The notes: generated by a model from the letters alone, not told the origin. 34,361 nucleotides of DNA from RGIG8767 sp045531685 (GCA_045531685.1 JAZSEL010000158.1:1-34361), one strand, 5' to 3'. Counted from the stretch's first letter, positions 8,479-16,734 are shown. Numbers and translations are program-made.

Positions 8479-9174
8479 TTAATTCTGTCCGTAGTAAGCA
8501 TTCGCACCATGTTTTCTGAAGAAATGCTTGTCTTTCAGATAGTCCGGAGCCTTTGCTGCCTGCGGATTAATGCTCTCTGTCTTAGTAGCCATCTTAGCCA
8601 CCTCTTCTAACACTACTGCATTATGCACTGCCTCATGAGCATCCTTACCCCATGCAAACGGACCATGATTGGTACAAAGAACCGCCGGTGTATGCATAGG
8701 ATTAATTCCGGCATTTTCAAATGTTTCAATAATTACAACACCGGTATTCTTCTCATATGCCTCTTCTAATTCTGCCGGTGTTAATACTCTTGCACATGGA
8801 ATATCCCCATAGAAATAATCCGCATGGGTTGTTCCGTATAATGGAATACTTCTTCCGGCCTGAGCCCAGGAAGTAGCTTCCGGTGAATGGGTATGTACCA
8901 CGCCACCGATTTCCGGATATTTTTTATATAATTCAATATGTGTTGCGGTATCAGAAGACGGTTTGTATCTTCCTTCGATACGGTTACCTTCTAAATCCAT
9001 AACAACCATATCATCCGGAGTCATGGTTTCATAATCCACTCCACTTGGCTTGATTACAAAATAGCCGGTTTCTCTGTCGATTTCACTTACATTACCCCAT
9101 GTAAATGTAACTAATTCGTATTTTGGAAGAAGCATATTCGCTTCGTATACGCGTTTTTTTAATTCTTCTAACAT
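8479..9174 (-). CDS. araD: L-ribulose-5-phosphate 4-epimerase
   Basis: 231 residues, the same length as E. coli AraD. It converts L-ribulose 5-phosphate to D-xylulose 5-phosphate in the cytosol. It is a class II aldolase-fold enzyme: the zinc ligands H94 and H96 (V-V-H-T-H-S-P) and H170 (C-T-N-H-G-P-F) are present, as is the Asp of S-S-D-T-A-T-H. The tail H-G-A-N-A-Y-Y-G-Q is typical. The gene lies between araB and araR on the same strand. Its start is 123 bases after the araB stop, a gap that holds a 13-bp hairpin. The ATG at 9174 begins M-L-E-E-L-K-K-R-V-Y, as in the family. Confidence 0.95.
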   Translation of the reverse strand: MLEELKKRVYEANMLLPKYELVTFTWGNVSEIDRETGYFVIKPSGVDYETMTPDDMVVMDLEGNRIEGRYKPSSDTATHIELYKKYPEIGGVVHTHSPEATSWAQAGRSIPLYGTTHADYFYGDIPCARVLTPAELEEAYEKNTGVVIIETFENAGINPMHTPAVLCTNHGPFAWGKDAHEAVHNAVVLEEVAKMATKTESINPQAAKAPDYLKDKHFFRKHGANAYYGQN

Positions 9175-9227
9175 TGCTTTTCCCTCACTTTTAAAAAACT
9201 GAGTGCTCAGATATTTTGTTATTCTTT

Positions 9228-9259
9228 AAAAGGGAAAAGGCACGCCCCTTTTCCCTTTT
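9228..9259 (-). repeat. Strong hairpin between araB and araD
   Basis: A perfect 13-bp stem (9228-9240 with 9247-9259) closes a 6-base loop in the araB-araD gap. Its 3' arm on the minus strand ends CCCTTTT and is followed by AAAG, so it could end a fraction of transcripts or protect an mRNA end. Two smaller palindromes flank it: CTGAGTGCTCAG at 9199-9210 and a 16-base one (TATCAG...CTGATA) at 9267-9282. Confidence 0.6.
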
Positions 9260-9297
9260 GCCGTCCTATCAGTCATCTGATATTACTGCGAAATAAA

Positions 9298-10890
9298 TTA
9301 TTTTAAAGCTTCCACTGCTGCTCTTTCTACTGCAAGCCCTGCATTGTAACGCTCGATGAACTTGTTGAAGCCTTCCACATCCGCTGCATCAGGAGCTAAT
9401 GTTGTACCTTCCTGACCTGCAAATACTTTCTTATCCAAGTATGCTTCCAATGTCTCGCCTTCTTCTTTTGCAACCATGTATGCAGCAAGTAATGCGATAC
9501 CCCATGCACCGCCTTCACCGGCTGTTTCCATAACGGTTACCGGGCAATCAAGAGCTGCTGCCAATAATTTCTGTCCAACAACAGGAGTCTTGAATAATCC
9601 GCCGTGACCGGTAATCTTGTCTAATTTCACGCCTTCTTTTGCAAGAATATCGTTACCCACTTTAAGTACTCCTAAAGAAGTAAGTAAATGTGTTCTCATA
9701 AAGTTAGCAAGATTAAATTTGCTATCAGGTCTTCTGACAAATAACGGACGTCCTTCTTCAAATCCTGTGATATGTTCGCCTGAGAAGTAGTTATAGGATA
9801 ATAATCCGCCACAGTCAGCATCACCTTCTAACGCTTTTCTGTATAAGGTACCGAACAATTCGTTCATATCTACCTTCATTCCAAAGCTTTCAGCGAATTC
9901 TTTGAAAATGTTAACCCATGCATTTAAGTCAGAGGTACAGTTATTAACATGTACCATTGCTACTGCGTGGCCGGTAGGTGTTGTAACAATATCGATTTCA
10001 TCATAGGCCTTGGATAAGTCTTTTTCCAATACTGCCATGGAGAATGCACTTGTTCCGGCTGAAACATTACCGGTACGTACCGTAACGGCATTGGTAGCTA
10101 CCATACCTGTTCCCGCATCCCCTTCCGGTGGGCATAACGGAATGCCTGCCTCTAAGTTGCCGGATACGTCAAGAAGTTTCGCTCCTTCTGCTGTTAAAGT
10201 ACCTGCATTCTCACCTGCAACAAGTACTCCCGGAAGAATTTCTTCCAGTTTCCATGCAAATCCCTTATCAGCTACCAATTCATCAAACTGGGCAATCATC
10301 TTCTTGTTGTAGTATTTTGTTTCCGGATCAATCGGGAACATTCCGGAGTTTTCGCCAATACCAAGAACCTTTTCTCCTGTCAGTTTCCAATGAATATATC
10401 CTTCCAGTGTTGTGATGTAAGTAATATCTTTTACATGCTCTTCCCCATTTAAAATTGCCTGGTATAAATGAGCAATACTCCATCTCTGCGGAATATGGAA
10501 ATTAAACAGCTCTGTCAAATCATGAGATGCTTTTTCCTGTAAATTATTACGCCATGTACGGAACGGAACCATAAGTTCCCCTTCTGCATTGAATGGCATA
10601 TAGCCATGCATCATGGCACTGAAACCGATAGCTGCAACTTTTGTTAATGTGATGTCATACTTTTCCTTCACATCTGCTGCCAGCTTACTGTAACAATCCT
10701 GAAGACCTGTCCAGATATCATCCAGACTGTAAGTCCAGATACCATTTTCAAGTCTGTTCTCCCAATCATGAGCGCCGGATGCAATCGGTGCATGATTATC
10801 ATCGATTAATACTGCTTTGATTCTTGTAGAACCAAATTCAATACCGAGGACAGCTCTACCCTCAGCAATACATTTTTTAATTGCTTCCAT
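9298..10890 (-). CDS. araB: Ribulokinase, FGGY family
   Basis: 530 residues. It phosphorylates L-ribulose to L-ribulose 5-phosphate with ATP. The N-terminal phosphate-binding loop G-I-E-F-G-S-T-R-I-K, the mid-protein G-T-G-M-V-A-T-N-A-V and G-N-V-S-A-G-T-S-A-F stretches, and the C-terminal G-H-G-G-L-F-K-T-P motif are those of FGGY carbohydrate kinases. The position between araA/transketolase and araD identifies the substrate. It belongs to the longer ribulokinase branch also seen in other Lachnospiraceae. The start ATG at 10890 has GAGAGAGG about 7 bases upstream. That ribosome site lies directly at the 3' foot of a 121-base hairpin element, which may influence translation. Confidence 0.92.
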   Translation of the reverse strand: MEAIKKCIAEGRAVLGIEFGSTRIKAVLIDDNHAPIASGAHDWENRLENGIWTYSLDDIWTGLQDCYSKLAADVKEKYDITLTKVAAIGFSAMMHGYMPFNAEGELMVPFRTWRNNLQEKASHDLTELFNFHIPQRWSIAHLYQAILNGEEHVKDITYITTLEGYIHWKLTGEKVLGIGENSGMFPIDPETKYYNKKMIAQFDELVADKGFAWKLEEILPGVLVAGENAGTLTAEGAKLLDVSGNLEAGIPLCPPEGDAGTGMVATNAVTVRTGNVSAGTSAFSMAVLEKDLSKAYDEIDIVTTPTGHAVAMVHVNNCTSDLNAWVNIFKEFAESFGMKVDMNELFGTLYRKALEGDADCGGLLSYNYFSGEHITGFEEGRPLFVRRPDSKFNLANFMRTHLLTSLGVLKVGNDILAKEGVKLDKITGHGGLFKTPVVGQKLLAAALDCPVTVMETAGEGGAWGIALLAAYMVAKEEGETLEAYLDKKVFAGQEGTTLAPDAADVEGFNKFIERYNAGLAVERAAVEALK

Positions 10891-10906
10891 TTTTACCTCT
10901 CTCTAT

Positions 10907-11033
10907 AGTGTAACTCGCAGACAGTGGTGATGTCGGTACAATATTTTCTTCACTCAGGTTGCACCTACGGTGCAAAAGTCGTTCAGAAAACACTGTACCG
11001 ACATCACCGCTGTCTGCATGTTACACTTCATAA
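10907..11033 (-). repeat. Long palindromic element between transketolase C and araB
   Basis: Two 43-base arms (10907-10949 and 10985-11027) are complementary at 38 of 43 positions. Two of the five exceptions become G-U pairs in minus-strand RNA. The 35-base centre holds a second perfect hairpin, TTGCACC-TAC-GGTGCAA, at 10959-10975. The right end TTACACTTCATAA (11021-11033) recurs exactly at the end of the palindrome before transketolase N. The element fills nearly the whole intergenic space and ends a few bases before the araB ribosome site. A 25-codon frame inside (10954-11031, starting M-K-C) has no ribosome site and is probably not translated. It is likely a non-autonomous mobile palindrome or an mRNA stability/translation element. 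Confidence 0.8.
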
Positions 11034-11058
11034 TATTCTAAATTAATGTCACCAATTC

Positions 11059-11997
11059 CTATAACGCGGCTTTAACCTTCTCGTAGATTGACTGTCCATC
11101 AAGACCGTACTTTTTAATCAATTCGCCTGCAGGACCTGATTCACCGAATACATCATTAACACCGATACGTGTAACCTTACATGGATATTCTTCACATAAG
11201 CATTCTGCAACGGCACTTCCCAATCCACCGATAATAGAGTGTTCTTCTACGGTAACCACCTTGCCTGTTGCCTTAGCTGCTGCAACAACCAATTCTTTAT
11301 CTAAAGGCTTAATTGTATGGATGTTGATTACGGTAGCCTCGATTCCGTCAGCTGCTAATAACTCAGCTGCTTCTAATGCGTAAGCCACTTCAATACCGGT
11401 AGCGATGATAGCTACATCTTTACCTTCACGGAGTGTGATACCTTTTCCGATTTCAAATTTGTAATCAGGAGTATCATTAATTACAGGACAAGCCGCACGG
11501 CCAAATCTCATGTAAACAGGTCCATAATAATTGTAAGCTGCTTCTACAGCTGCTTTTGCTTCCACATCATCACTAGGATTGATAACAACCATGCCAGGGA
11601 TTTCTCTCATTAATGCAAGGTCTTCGTTACACTGATGTGTCGCACCGTCTTCACCTACAGAAATACCTGCATGTGTAGCAGCGATTTTAACGTTTAAGTG
11701 TGGATATCCGATGGCATTACGAACCTGCTCATAAGCACGTCCTGATGCAAACATTGCGAATGTAGAAACAAAAGGTACATATCCGCAAGTAGAGAGACCT
11801 GCTGCAATACCTGTCATATTTGCTTCCGCAATACCACAGTCAATATGTCTGTCCGGGAATGCTTTCATGAAAACACCTGTCTTTGTAGCACCTGCCAAGT
11901 CGGCATCCAATACTACGAGGTTTTCTGCTTTTTCTCCCAATGCTTTTAACGCATTACCATAACTATCTCTTGTTGCAATCTTCTTTACATCTGACAT
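11059..11997 (-). CDS. Transketolase, C-terminal subunit
   Basis: 312 residues. This is the pyrimidine-binding plus C-terminal half of a split transketolase. Together with the N-terminal subunit it moves two-carbon units between xylulose 5-phosphate and aldose phosphates using thiamine diphosphate. The motif D-C-G-I-A-E-A-N-M holds the catalytic Glu that activates the cofactor; F-A-M-F-A-S-G-R-A-Y-E-Q-V-R-N and H-A-G-I-S-V-G-E-D-G-A-T-H-Q are typical. Its start overlaps the end of the N-terminal subunit gene by 13 bases, so the two are translationally coupled and made in equal amounts. Its place in the ara operon supplies the enzyme that consumes the xylulose 5-phosphate made by AraD. Confidence 0.93.
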   Translation of the reverse strand: MSDVKKIATRDSYGNALKALGEKAENLVVLDADLAGATKTGVFMKAFPDRHIDCGIAEANMTGIAAGLSTCGYVPFVSTFAMFASGRAYEQVRNAIGYPHLNVKIAATHAGISVGEDGATHQCNEDLALMREIPGMVVINPSDDVEAKAAVEAAYNYYGPVYMRFGRAACPVINDTPDYKFEIGKGITLREGKDVAIIATGIEVAYALEAAELLAADGIEATVINIHTIKPLDKELVVAAAKATGKVVTVEEHSIIGGLGSAVAECLCEEYPCKVTRIGVNDVFGESGPAGELIKKYGLDGQSIYEKVKAAL

Positions 11998-12821
11998 AAT
12001 CTTTCACCCTCCTTTGCAAGTTCTTCCATAGCAATTGCAAATTCTTCATCGTTAGGAGCTTTTCCATGCCATCCTGCATTGTCTTCCATGAAGGATACGC
12101 CCTTACCCTTAACTGTCTTAGCTACAATTGCTGTAGGCATTCCCTTAGTAGCCTTTGCTTCTTCAAAAGCTGCTCTTAAGGAATCAAAGTCATTGCCATC
12201 CACATTGATTACGTGGAAATTAAATGCTTCAAACTTCTTGTCGATTGGATATGGTGAGCATACGTCACTGATCTTACCATCGATCTGTAGGTTATTGTTA
12301 TCTACGATTACTACCAGGTTGTCTAAATTACGGTGTCCTGCAAACATAGCACCTTCCCAAATCTGACCTTCCTGAATTTCACCATCACCGCATAAGCAGT
12401 ATGTTCTATATTCTCTACCCTGCAATTTTGCACCAAGTGCCATACCAACTGCACATGATAAGCCCTGTCCCAAAGAACCGGAAGACATATCAACACCAGG
12501 AATGTGCTTCATATCCGGATGTCCCTGTAAATAGGAACCGGTATGACGAAGAGTTTTTAAATCTTCAACAGGGAAAAATCCTCTGTTAGCAAGTGTTGAA
12601 TATAAACCAGGTGCAACATGTCCTTTTGAAAGAACGAAACGGTCACGGTCTTCTTTCTTAGGATCTGCCGGGTCAATATTCATTTCTTCAAAATAAAGAT
12701 AAGTAAAGATGTCTGTTGCAGATAAGGATCCGCCCGGATGTCCACTCTTTGCAGAATGAACAGCTGTCACGATACCTTTTCTGATATCGTTCGCTTTTTT
12801 CTGTAATTCTAAATTGGTCAT
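11985..12821 (-). CDS. Transketolase, N-terminal subunit
   Basis: 278 residues, the thiamine-diphosphate pyrophosphate-binding half of a split transketolase. H-S-A-K-S-G-H-P-G-G-S near the N-terminus and the cofactor/Mg motif G-D-G-E-I-Q-E-G-x(19)-N-N-N-L-Q-I-D-G are clear. Normal transketolases are single chains of about 660 residues; 278 plus 312 gives about 590, the usual size for the split form in Clostridia and Archaea. The ATG at 12821 has AAAGGAAGAG just upstream. It lies 162 bases after araA, separated by a hairpin after the araA stop and a palindromic element. Confidence 0.93.
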   Translation of the reverse strand: MTNLELQKKANDIRKGIVTAVHSAKSGHPGGSLSATDIFTYLYFEEMNIDPADPKKEDRDRFVLSKGHVAPGLYSTLANRGFFPVEDLKTLRHTGSYLQGHPDMKHIPGVDMSSGSLGQGLSCAVGMALGAKLQGREYRTYCLCGDGEIQEGQIWEGAMFAGHRNLDNLVVIVDNNNLQIDGKISDVCSPYPIDKKFEAFNFHVINVDGNDFDSLRAAFEEAKATKGMPTAIVAKTVKGKGVSFMEDNAGWHGKAPNDEEFAIAMEELAKEGERLCQM

Positions 12822-12847
12822 TTCTTCTCTTCCTTTCTATTTTTTAG

Positions 12848-12949
12848 AAGCATACGCCGCTCGTCATTATCTATCCTTCCACAAACCGTTTTGCAAGCAA
12901 AAAATGTTTGTGGAAGGACAGATAACTGCCGCCGGCTTACACTTCATAA
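12848..12949 (-). repeat. Palindromic element between araA and transketolase N
   Basis: A 20-bp stem with one mismatch (12867-12886 with 12906-12925) is extended on both sides by a weaker match to about 12848-12944. The right end TTACACTTCATAA (12937-12949) is identical to the end of the palindrome before araB, so both appear to belong to one family. A 26-codon frame inside (12867-12947, M-K-C-K-P-A-A-V-I-C) starts at the same ATGAAGTGTAA as in the other element but lacks a ribosome site. Confidence 0.7.
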
Positions 12950-12961
12950 ATATCTACCAAG

Positions 12962-12980
12962 TACGCGAATCATTCGCGTA
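12962..12980 (-). repeat. Hairpin directly after the araA stop codon
   Basis: TACGCGAA and TTCGCGTA form an 8-bp perfect stem with a 3-base loop, four bases beyond the araA stop. No T run follows, so it is more likely an mRNA-protecting hairpin than a full terminator. Confidence 0.5.
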
Positions 12981-12983
12981 TGA

Positions 12984-14480
12984 TTAACGATAGAATACCT
13001 CACCTAACATTAAGTCTCTCTTAAGTTCGCGGATGGTTGTGTTCTTGTCGATGTAAACTGCTTCAATTCCCATTGCAGCTGCCCAGTCACCCATCTGTTC
13101 TGCTGTCAAGTCATAGGAGAATGCTGTATGATGAGCACCACCTGCTAAAATCCAAGCTTCCAATCCTGTATAGAAATCAGGCTGTGGAGTCCAGAAGTTA
13201 GTAGCTACCGGCAACTTAGGCATTGGTTTTTCAACCTTCTTACAGTCTACTTCGTTGATGAGGAGACGGAATCTCTGTCCCAAATCAATCATGGAAACGG
13301 CAACACCCGGTCCTTCCTTAGATGTAAATACAAGTCTTGCAGGATCTTCTTTTCCACCCATGGAAAGTGGCTGGCACTTAATAGAAATAGGACCGTCTGC
13401 GATAGATGGGCAAATCTCTAACATATGAGCCTGGATGATACCTTCTTTGCCTTTTACAAGGTTGTATGTGTAGTCTTCTAACATGGAAGAACCCTTAGCA
13501 TCCTTCATACCGGCTGTCATAATCTTCATAAGACGAACCATAGCTGCAACCTTCCAGTCACCTTCTGCACCGAAACCATAGCCTTTTTCCATTAATCTCT
13601 GGATAGCAAGACCAGGTAACTGCTGTAATGCACCAAGGTCTCCAAAGTGTGTAACGATGGCATGATAGTTCTTTTCTTCTAAGAAACGTTCGAACCCTAA
13701 TTCAATCTGTGCCTGAACAGCTACATGCTTCTTGAATTCTTCCGGGTCTCTTCCTTCTAATAAAATATCGTATTTATCGTAATATTCTTCTACCAATGCA
13801 TTGGTATCTGCTGCGGAAACGGCTGCTACGCTTTCTGCGATTTCATTAACCGGATAAGCATCAATTTCCCAACCGAATTTAATCTGTGCTTCTACCTTAT
13901 CACCTTCGGTTACAGCAACGTTTCTCATGTTATCTGCCACACGCATTACACGGATGTGGCTGCTTTCCATAACACCAACTGCTGTACGCATCCAGGAAGC
14001 AATCTTCTTCTGAATCACTTCATCTGACCAATGGCCTGCGATAACTTTTCTCTCAATTCTCATACGGCTTACGATGTGACCATATTCTCTGTCACCGTGA
14101 GCCGCCTGATTTTCGTTCATAAAATCCATATCCATGGTGTCATATGGAATTTCTTCATTAAACTGGGTATGTAAATGAAGTAATGGTTTTCTGTATTCCT
14201 GTAAACCAATGATCCAAGACTTAGCCGGAGAGAATGTGTGCATCCATGTAATAACACCTGCACATGTGTCATCTCCGTTTGCTTCGTTGAATGTCTTACG
14301 GATTAATTCATTGGTAATCAATGTAGGTTTCCAGATAACCTCATAAGGTAATAAACCTGACTTGTTGAGTGCATCAACAATAATCTTTGAATGTTCCGCT
14401 ACATGTGCTAAACATTCATCTCCGTACAAGTCCTGAGAACCTGTACAAAACCAGAACTTATAGTCCTTCTGCAATAACAT
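12984..14480 (-). CDS. araA: L-arabinose isomerase
   Basis: 498 residues, against 500 in E. coli. It converts L-arabinose to L-ribulose, the first step of the pathway, using Mn. Metal and catalytic residues are in place: E306 (Y-G-F-G-A-E-G-D-W), E335 (S-M-L-E-D-Y), H352 (A-H-M-L-E) and H450 (G-G-A-H-H-T-A-F-S). It is the first gene of the ara operon, with AAGGAGGG about 6 bases before the ATG. A good promoter lies upstream, overlapped by an inverted repeat likely bound by AraR. No arabinose transporter or arabinosidase is encoded in this window. Confidence 0.97.
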   Translation of the reverse strand: MLLQKDYKFWFCTGSQDLYGDECLAHVAEHSKIIVDALNKSGLLPYEVIWKPTLITNELIRKTFNEANGDDTCAGVITWMHTFSPAKSWIIGLQEYRKPLLHLHTQFNEEIPYDTMDMDFMNENQAAHGDREYGHIVSRMRIERKVIAGHWSDEVIQKKIASWMRTAVGVMESSHIRVMRVADNMRNVAVTEGDKVEAQIKFGWEIDAYPVNEIAESVAAVSAADTNALVEEYYDKYDILLEGRDPEEFKKHVAVQAQIELGFERFLEEKNYHAIVTHFGDLGALQQLPGLAIQRLMEKGYGFGAEGDWKVAAMVRLMKIMTAGMKDAKGSSMLEDYTYNLVKGKEGIIQAHMLEICPSIADGPISIKCQPLSMGGKEDPARLVFTSKEGPGVAVSMIDLGQRFRLLINEVDCKKVEKPMPKLPVATNFWTPQPDFYTGLEAWILAGGAHHTAFSYDLTAEQMGDWAAAMGIEAVYIDKNTTIRELKRDLMLGEVFYR

Positions 14481-14528
14481 ACTATGCCCTCCTTGTTCTT
14501 TTGAGAATCGCTTTTTCTCCTAGTTTCC

Positions 14529-14558
14529 ATTATGCGCTTGTACACACATCTTTACAAG
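14529..14558 (-). promoter_or_regulatory. araA operon promoter with overlapping inverted repeat, likely AraR operator
   Basis: On the minus strand TTGTAA (plus 14552-14557) is spaced 17 bases from CATAAT (plus 14529-14534). An inverted repeat CTTGTA-N10-TACAAG covers 14537-14558, from the -35 box into the spacer, so a bound repressor would block polymerase. The B. subtilis AraR site is ATTTGTACGTACAAAT; the half-sites here share TTGTA but are spaced wider. Another ACTTGTAC half-site lies at 14713-14720, in the end of guaB. The 14481-14672 leader region holds no gene. Confidence 0.6.
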
Positions 14559-14672
14559 TGGTTTTTGGAGGACGAAACAGATAAATTTGCCCTTCTTTTT
14601 TGTGCAGTTTGTCTAAGATATTTATCCGAAATGTACGGCAGGTACCTATTGCATTGCCGCAATCCGAAACGC

Positions 14673-14702
14673 AAAAAAAACGCCGGAGCAAACGCTCCGG
14701 CG
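14673..14702 (-). terminator. Intrinsic terminator of guaB
   Basis: A 9-bp GC-rich perfect stem (14681-14689 with 14694-14702) is followed on the minus strand by eight T. It lies 20 bases after the guaB stop and separates guaB from the ara operon. Confidence 0.95.
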
Positions 14703-14722
14703 CAAGTTGTATACTTGTACCC

Positions 14723-16177
14723 TTATGAATCTGTACTGTAGTTAGGCGCTTCCTTTGTAATGTGGATGTCATGTGGATGACTTTCCTTAAGGGAAGCTGC
14801 AGAAATCTTAACAAATCTGCCTTTTTCTTTTAAATCTTCGATGGTTGGGCAACCACAGTAACCCATACCGGAACGAAGACCACCAAGAAGCTGGAATACC
14901 GTGTCTTCTACAAGACCCTTGTATGCAACTCGTCCTTCTACACCTTCCGGAACAAGCTTCTTAGCATTGGTCTGGAAGTAACGGTCTTTACTTCCGTTTT
15001 CCATAGCTGCGATGGAACCCATACCACGGTATACTTTGTATTTTCTACCCTGGAATAATTCGAATGTTCCCGGACTTTCGTCACATCCTGCGAACATGCT
15101 ACCCATCATACATACGTTACCGCCTGCTGCGATAGCCTTTGTAATATCACCTGAGTATTTGATACCACCGTCTGCGATGATTGGAATGCCTGCTTCTTTT
15201 GCAACTGCATAACAATCCATGATAGCAGAAATCTGTGGAACACCGATACCTGCAACAACACGTGTTGTACAGATAGAACCAGGTCCGATACCAACCTTAA
15301 CTGCATCAACGCCTGCTTCGATAAGAGCTTTCGTAGCTTCACCTGTAGCAACGTTACCTGCAATAACCTGAACATCAGGATAATTTTCTTTAATCATACG
15401 TACGCAACGGAGTACGTTTTCGGAATGACCATGTGCAGAGTCAAGTACGATTACATCAACCTTTGCTTTTACCAAAGCTTCTACACGGTCTAATACGTTA
15501 GCTGTAATACCAACAGCCGCACCACAGAGAAGTCTTCCCTGCTCGTCCTTTGCTGCTAACGGATACTTAATTGTCTTTTCAATATCTTTGATTGTGATAA
15601 GACCCTTTAAGTTATAGTCATCGTCTACAATCGGAAGCTTTTCTTTTCTTGCCTTTGCAAGAATCATCTTAGCTTCTTCTAATGTGATGCCTTCTTTTGC
15701 TGTAATAAGACCTTCGGAAGTCATAGACTCTTTAATCTTCTTCGTAAAGTCTGTTTCAAACTTAAGATCACGGTTGGTAATAATACCAACTAATTTTTTG
15801 CCTTCTGTAATCGGCACACCTGAAATACGGAACTTAGCCATTAAGTCATCCGCATCCTTTAATGTATGTTCCGGAGATAATGAGAAAGGATCGGTGATAA
15901 CACCATTCTCAGAACGTTTTACCTTATCTACCTCTTCTGCCTGCGCTTCGATAGACATATTCTTATGGATGATACCGATACCACCCTGTCTAGCCATGGC
16001 AATTGCCATTCTGTGTTCTGTTACTGTGTCCATTCCGGCACTCATAAGCGGAATGTTTAACTTGATTTTCTTAGTTAAGTACGTTGAAACATCAATTTCA
16101 TTTGGAATCACATTGGAATATGCAGGTACTAAGAGTACGTCATCAAATGTAATTCCTTCGCCGATAATCTGACCCAT
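14723..16177 (-). CDS. guaB: Inosine-5'-monophosphate dehydrogenase
   Basis: 484 residues. It oxidises IMP to XMP with NAD, the committed step of guanine nucleotide synthesis. The catalytic loop G-I-G-P-G-S-I-C-T-T-R puts the nucleophile at C303. Two CBS domains fill about residues 95-205 (H-T-L-K-D-A-D-D-L-M, and later L-P-I-V-D-D). S-A-G-M-D-T-V-T-E, D-S-A-H-G-H-S and Y-R-G-M-G-S are family motifs. The start codon has GGAGGAG about 7 bases upstream. It follows the DUF6106 gene by 59 bases on the same strand, probably sharing its promoter, and ends in a strong terminator. Confidence 0.97.
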   Translation of the reverse strand: MGQIIGEGITFDDVLLVPAYSNVIPNEIDVSTYLTKKIKLNIPLMSAGMDTVTEHRMAIAMARQGGIGIIHKNMSIEAQAEEVDKVKRSENGVITDPFSLSPEHTLKDADDLMAKFRISGVPITEGKKLVGIITNRDLKFETDFTKKIKESMTSEGLITAKEGITLEEAKMILAKARKEKLPIVDDDYNLKGLITIKDIEKTIKYPLAAKDEQGRLLCGAAVGITANVLDRVEALVKAKVDVIVLDSAHGHSENVLRCVRMIKENYPDVQVIAGNVATGEATKALIEAGVDAVKVGIGPGSICTTRVVAGIGVPQISAIMDCYAVAKEAGIPIIADGGIKYSGDITKAIAAGGNVCMMGSMFAGCDESPGTFELFQGRKYKVYRGMGSIAAMENGSKDRYFQTNAKKLVPEGVEGRVAYKGLVEDTVFQLLGGLRSGMGYCGCPTIEDLKEKGRFVKISAASLKESHPHDIHITKEAPNYSTDS

Positions 16178-16236
16178 TTTCTTCTCCTCCTATGATATGT
16201 AAGTTAAAAATAAAAAGTAGATATAGTATCAAGCAC

Positions 16237-16734
16237 CTATTCGGTAAATACCTTACGAGGTGCGATATTACGGATTGCTTTTATCATTTCTTCGCTTGGC
16301 TCAAAAATAATCTTATCCTTACCGCCAATATACATTACATATACGTCCTGCTCATGTTCCGCCTTGCGGGAGCTGTAATCAGATTCCTTATAATTGCGGT
16401 TTTTAAACTCGTCCAAACGATAAGAAGAAGCCGGTGCCAACATCTCGAGCTTTGTCATATCGTAAGTTGCCACTTTCTTTCTCTTCTGCATGGAATAAAT
16501 AATATCCACATCCAATTCCTTATCAAAATAGGCATATTCATATTCCACCTTAGTACGTAAGCCGACAAAATAAGCGGCTACTCCCAAAAGTACCGCAAGA
16601 ATCACTGAAATCAAACCAAAAAATAAAGACCACAATGCCATAAGGACCGTAGCGCACACAAGTACTACCCTAAGTACCTTAATTCCGATTGTTGTCTTCT
16701 GGTCTACCATTACTTCAATTACTGAATCGTTCAT
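16237..16734 (-). CDS. DUF6106-like membrane protein
   Basis: 165 residues. Two adjacent hydrophobic helices (about residues 19-59) form a membrane hairpin after a short N-terminus. The remaining roughly 100 residues are soluble and likely cytosolic, with a beta-rich start (K-V-E-Y-E-Y-A-Y-F-D-K-E-L-D-V-D) and a Lys/Arg/Glu-rich middle. It resembles DUF6106 proteins of Lachnospiraceae; the function is unknown. AAAGGG lies 9 bases before the ATG. It is upstream of guaB in the same direction with no terminator between, and downstream of a near-consensus promoter. Confidence 0.7.
   Translation of the reverse strand: MNDSVIEVMVDQKTTIGIKVLRVVLVCATVLMALWSLFFGLISVILAVLLGVAAYFVGLRTKVEYEYAYFDKELDVDIIYSMQKRKKVATYDMTKLEMLAPASSYRLDEFKNRNYKESDYSSRKAEHEQDVYVMYIGGKDKIIFEPSEEMIKAIRNIAPRKVFTE

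Noticed and set aside
14498..14522. CcpA-type cre site in the araA leader (GAGAAAAAGCGATTCTC)
   Set aside because: It is a small inverted repeat around AAGCG but lacks the required TG and CA edges of the cre consensus.
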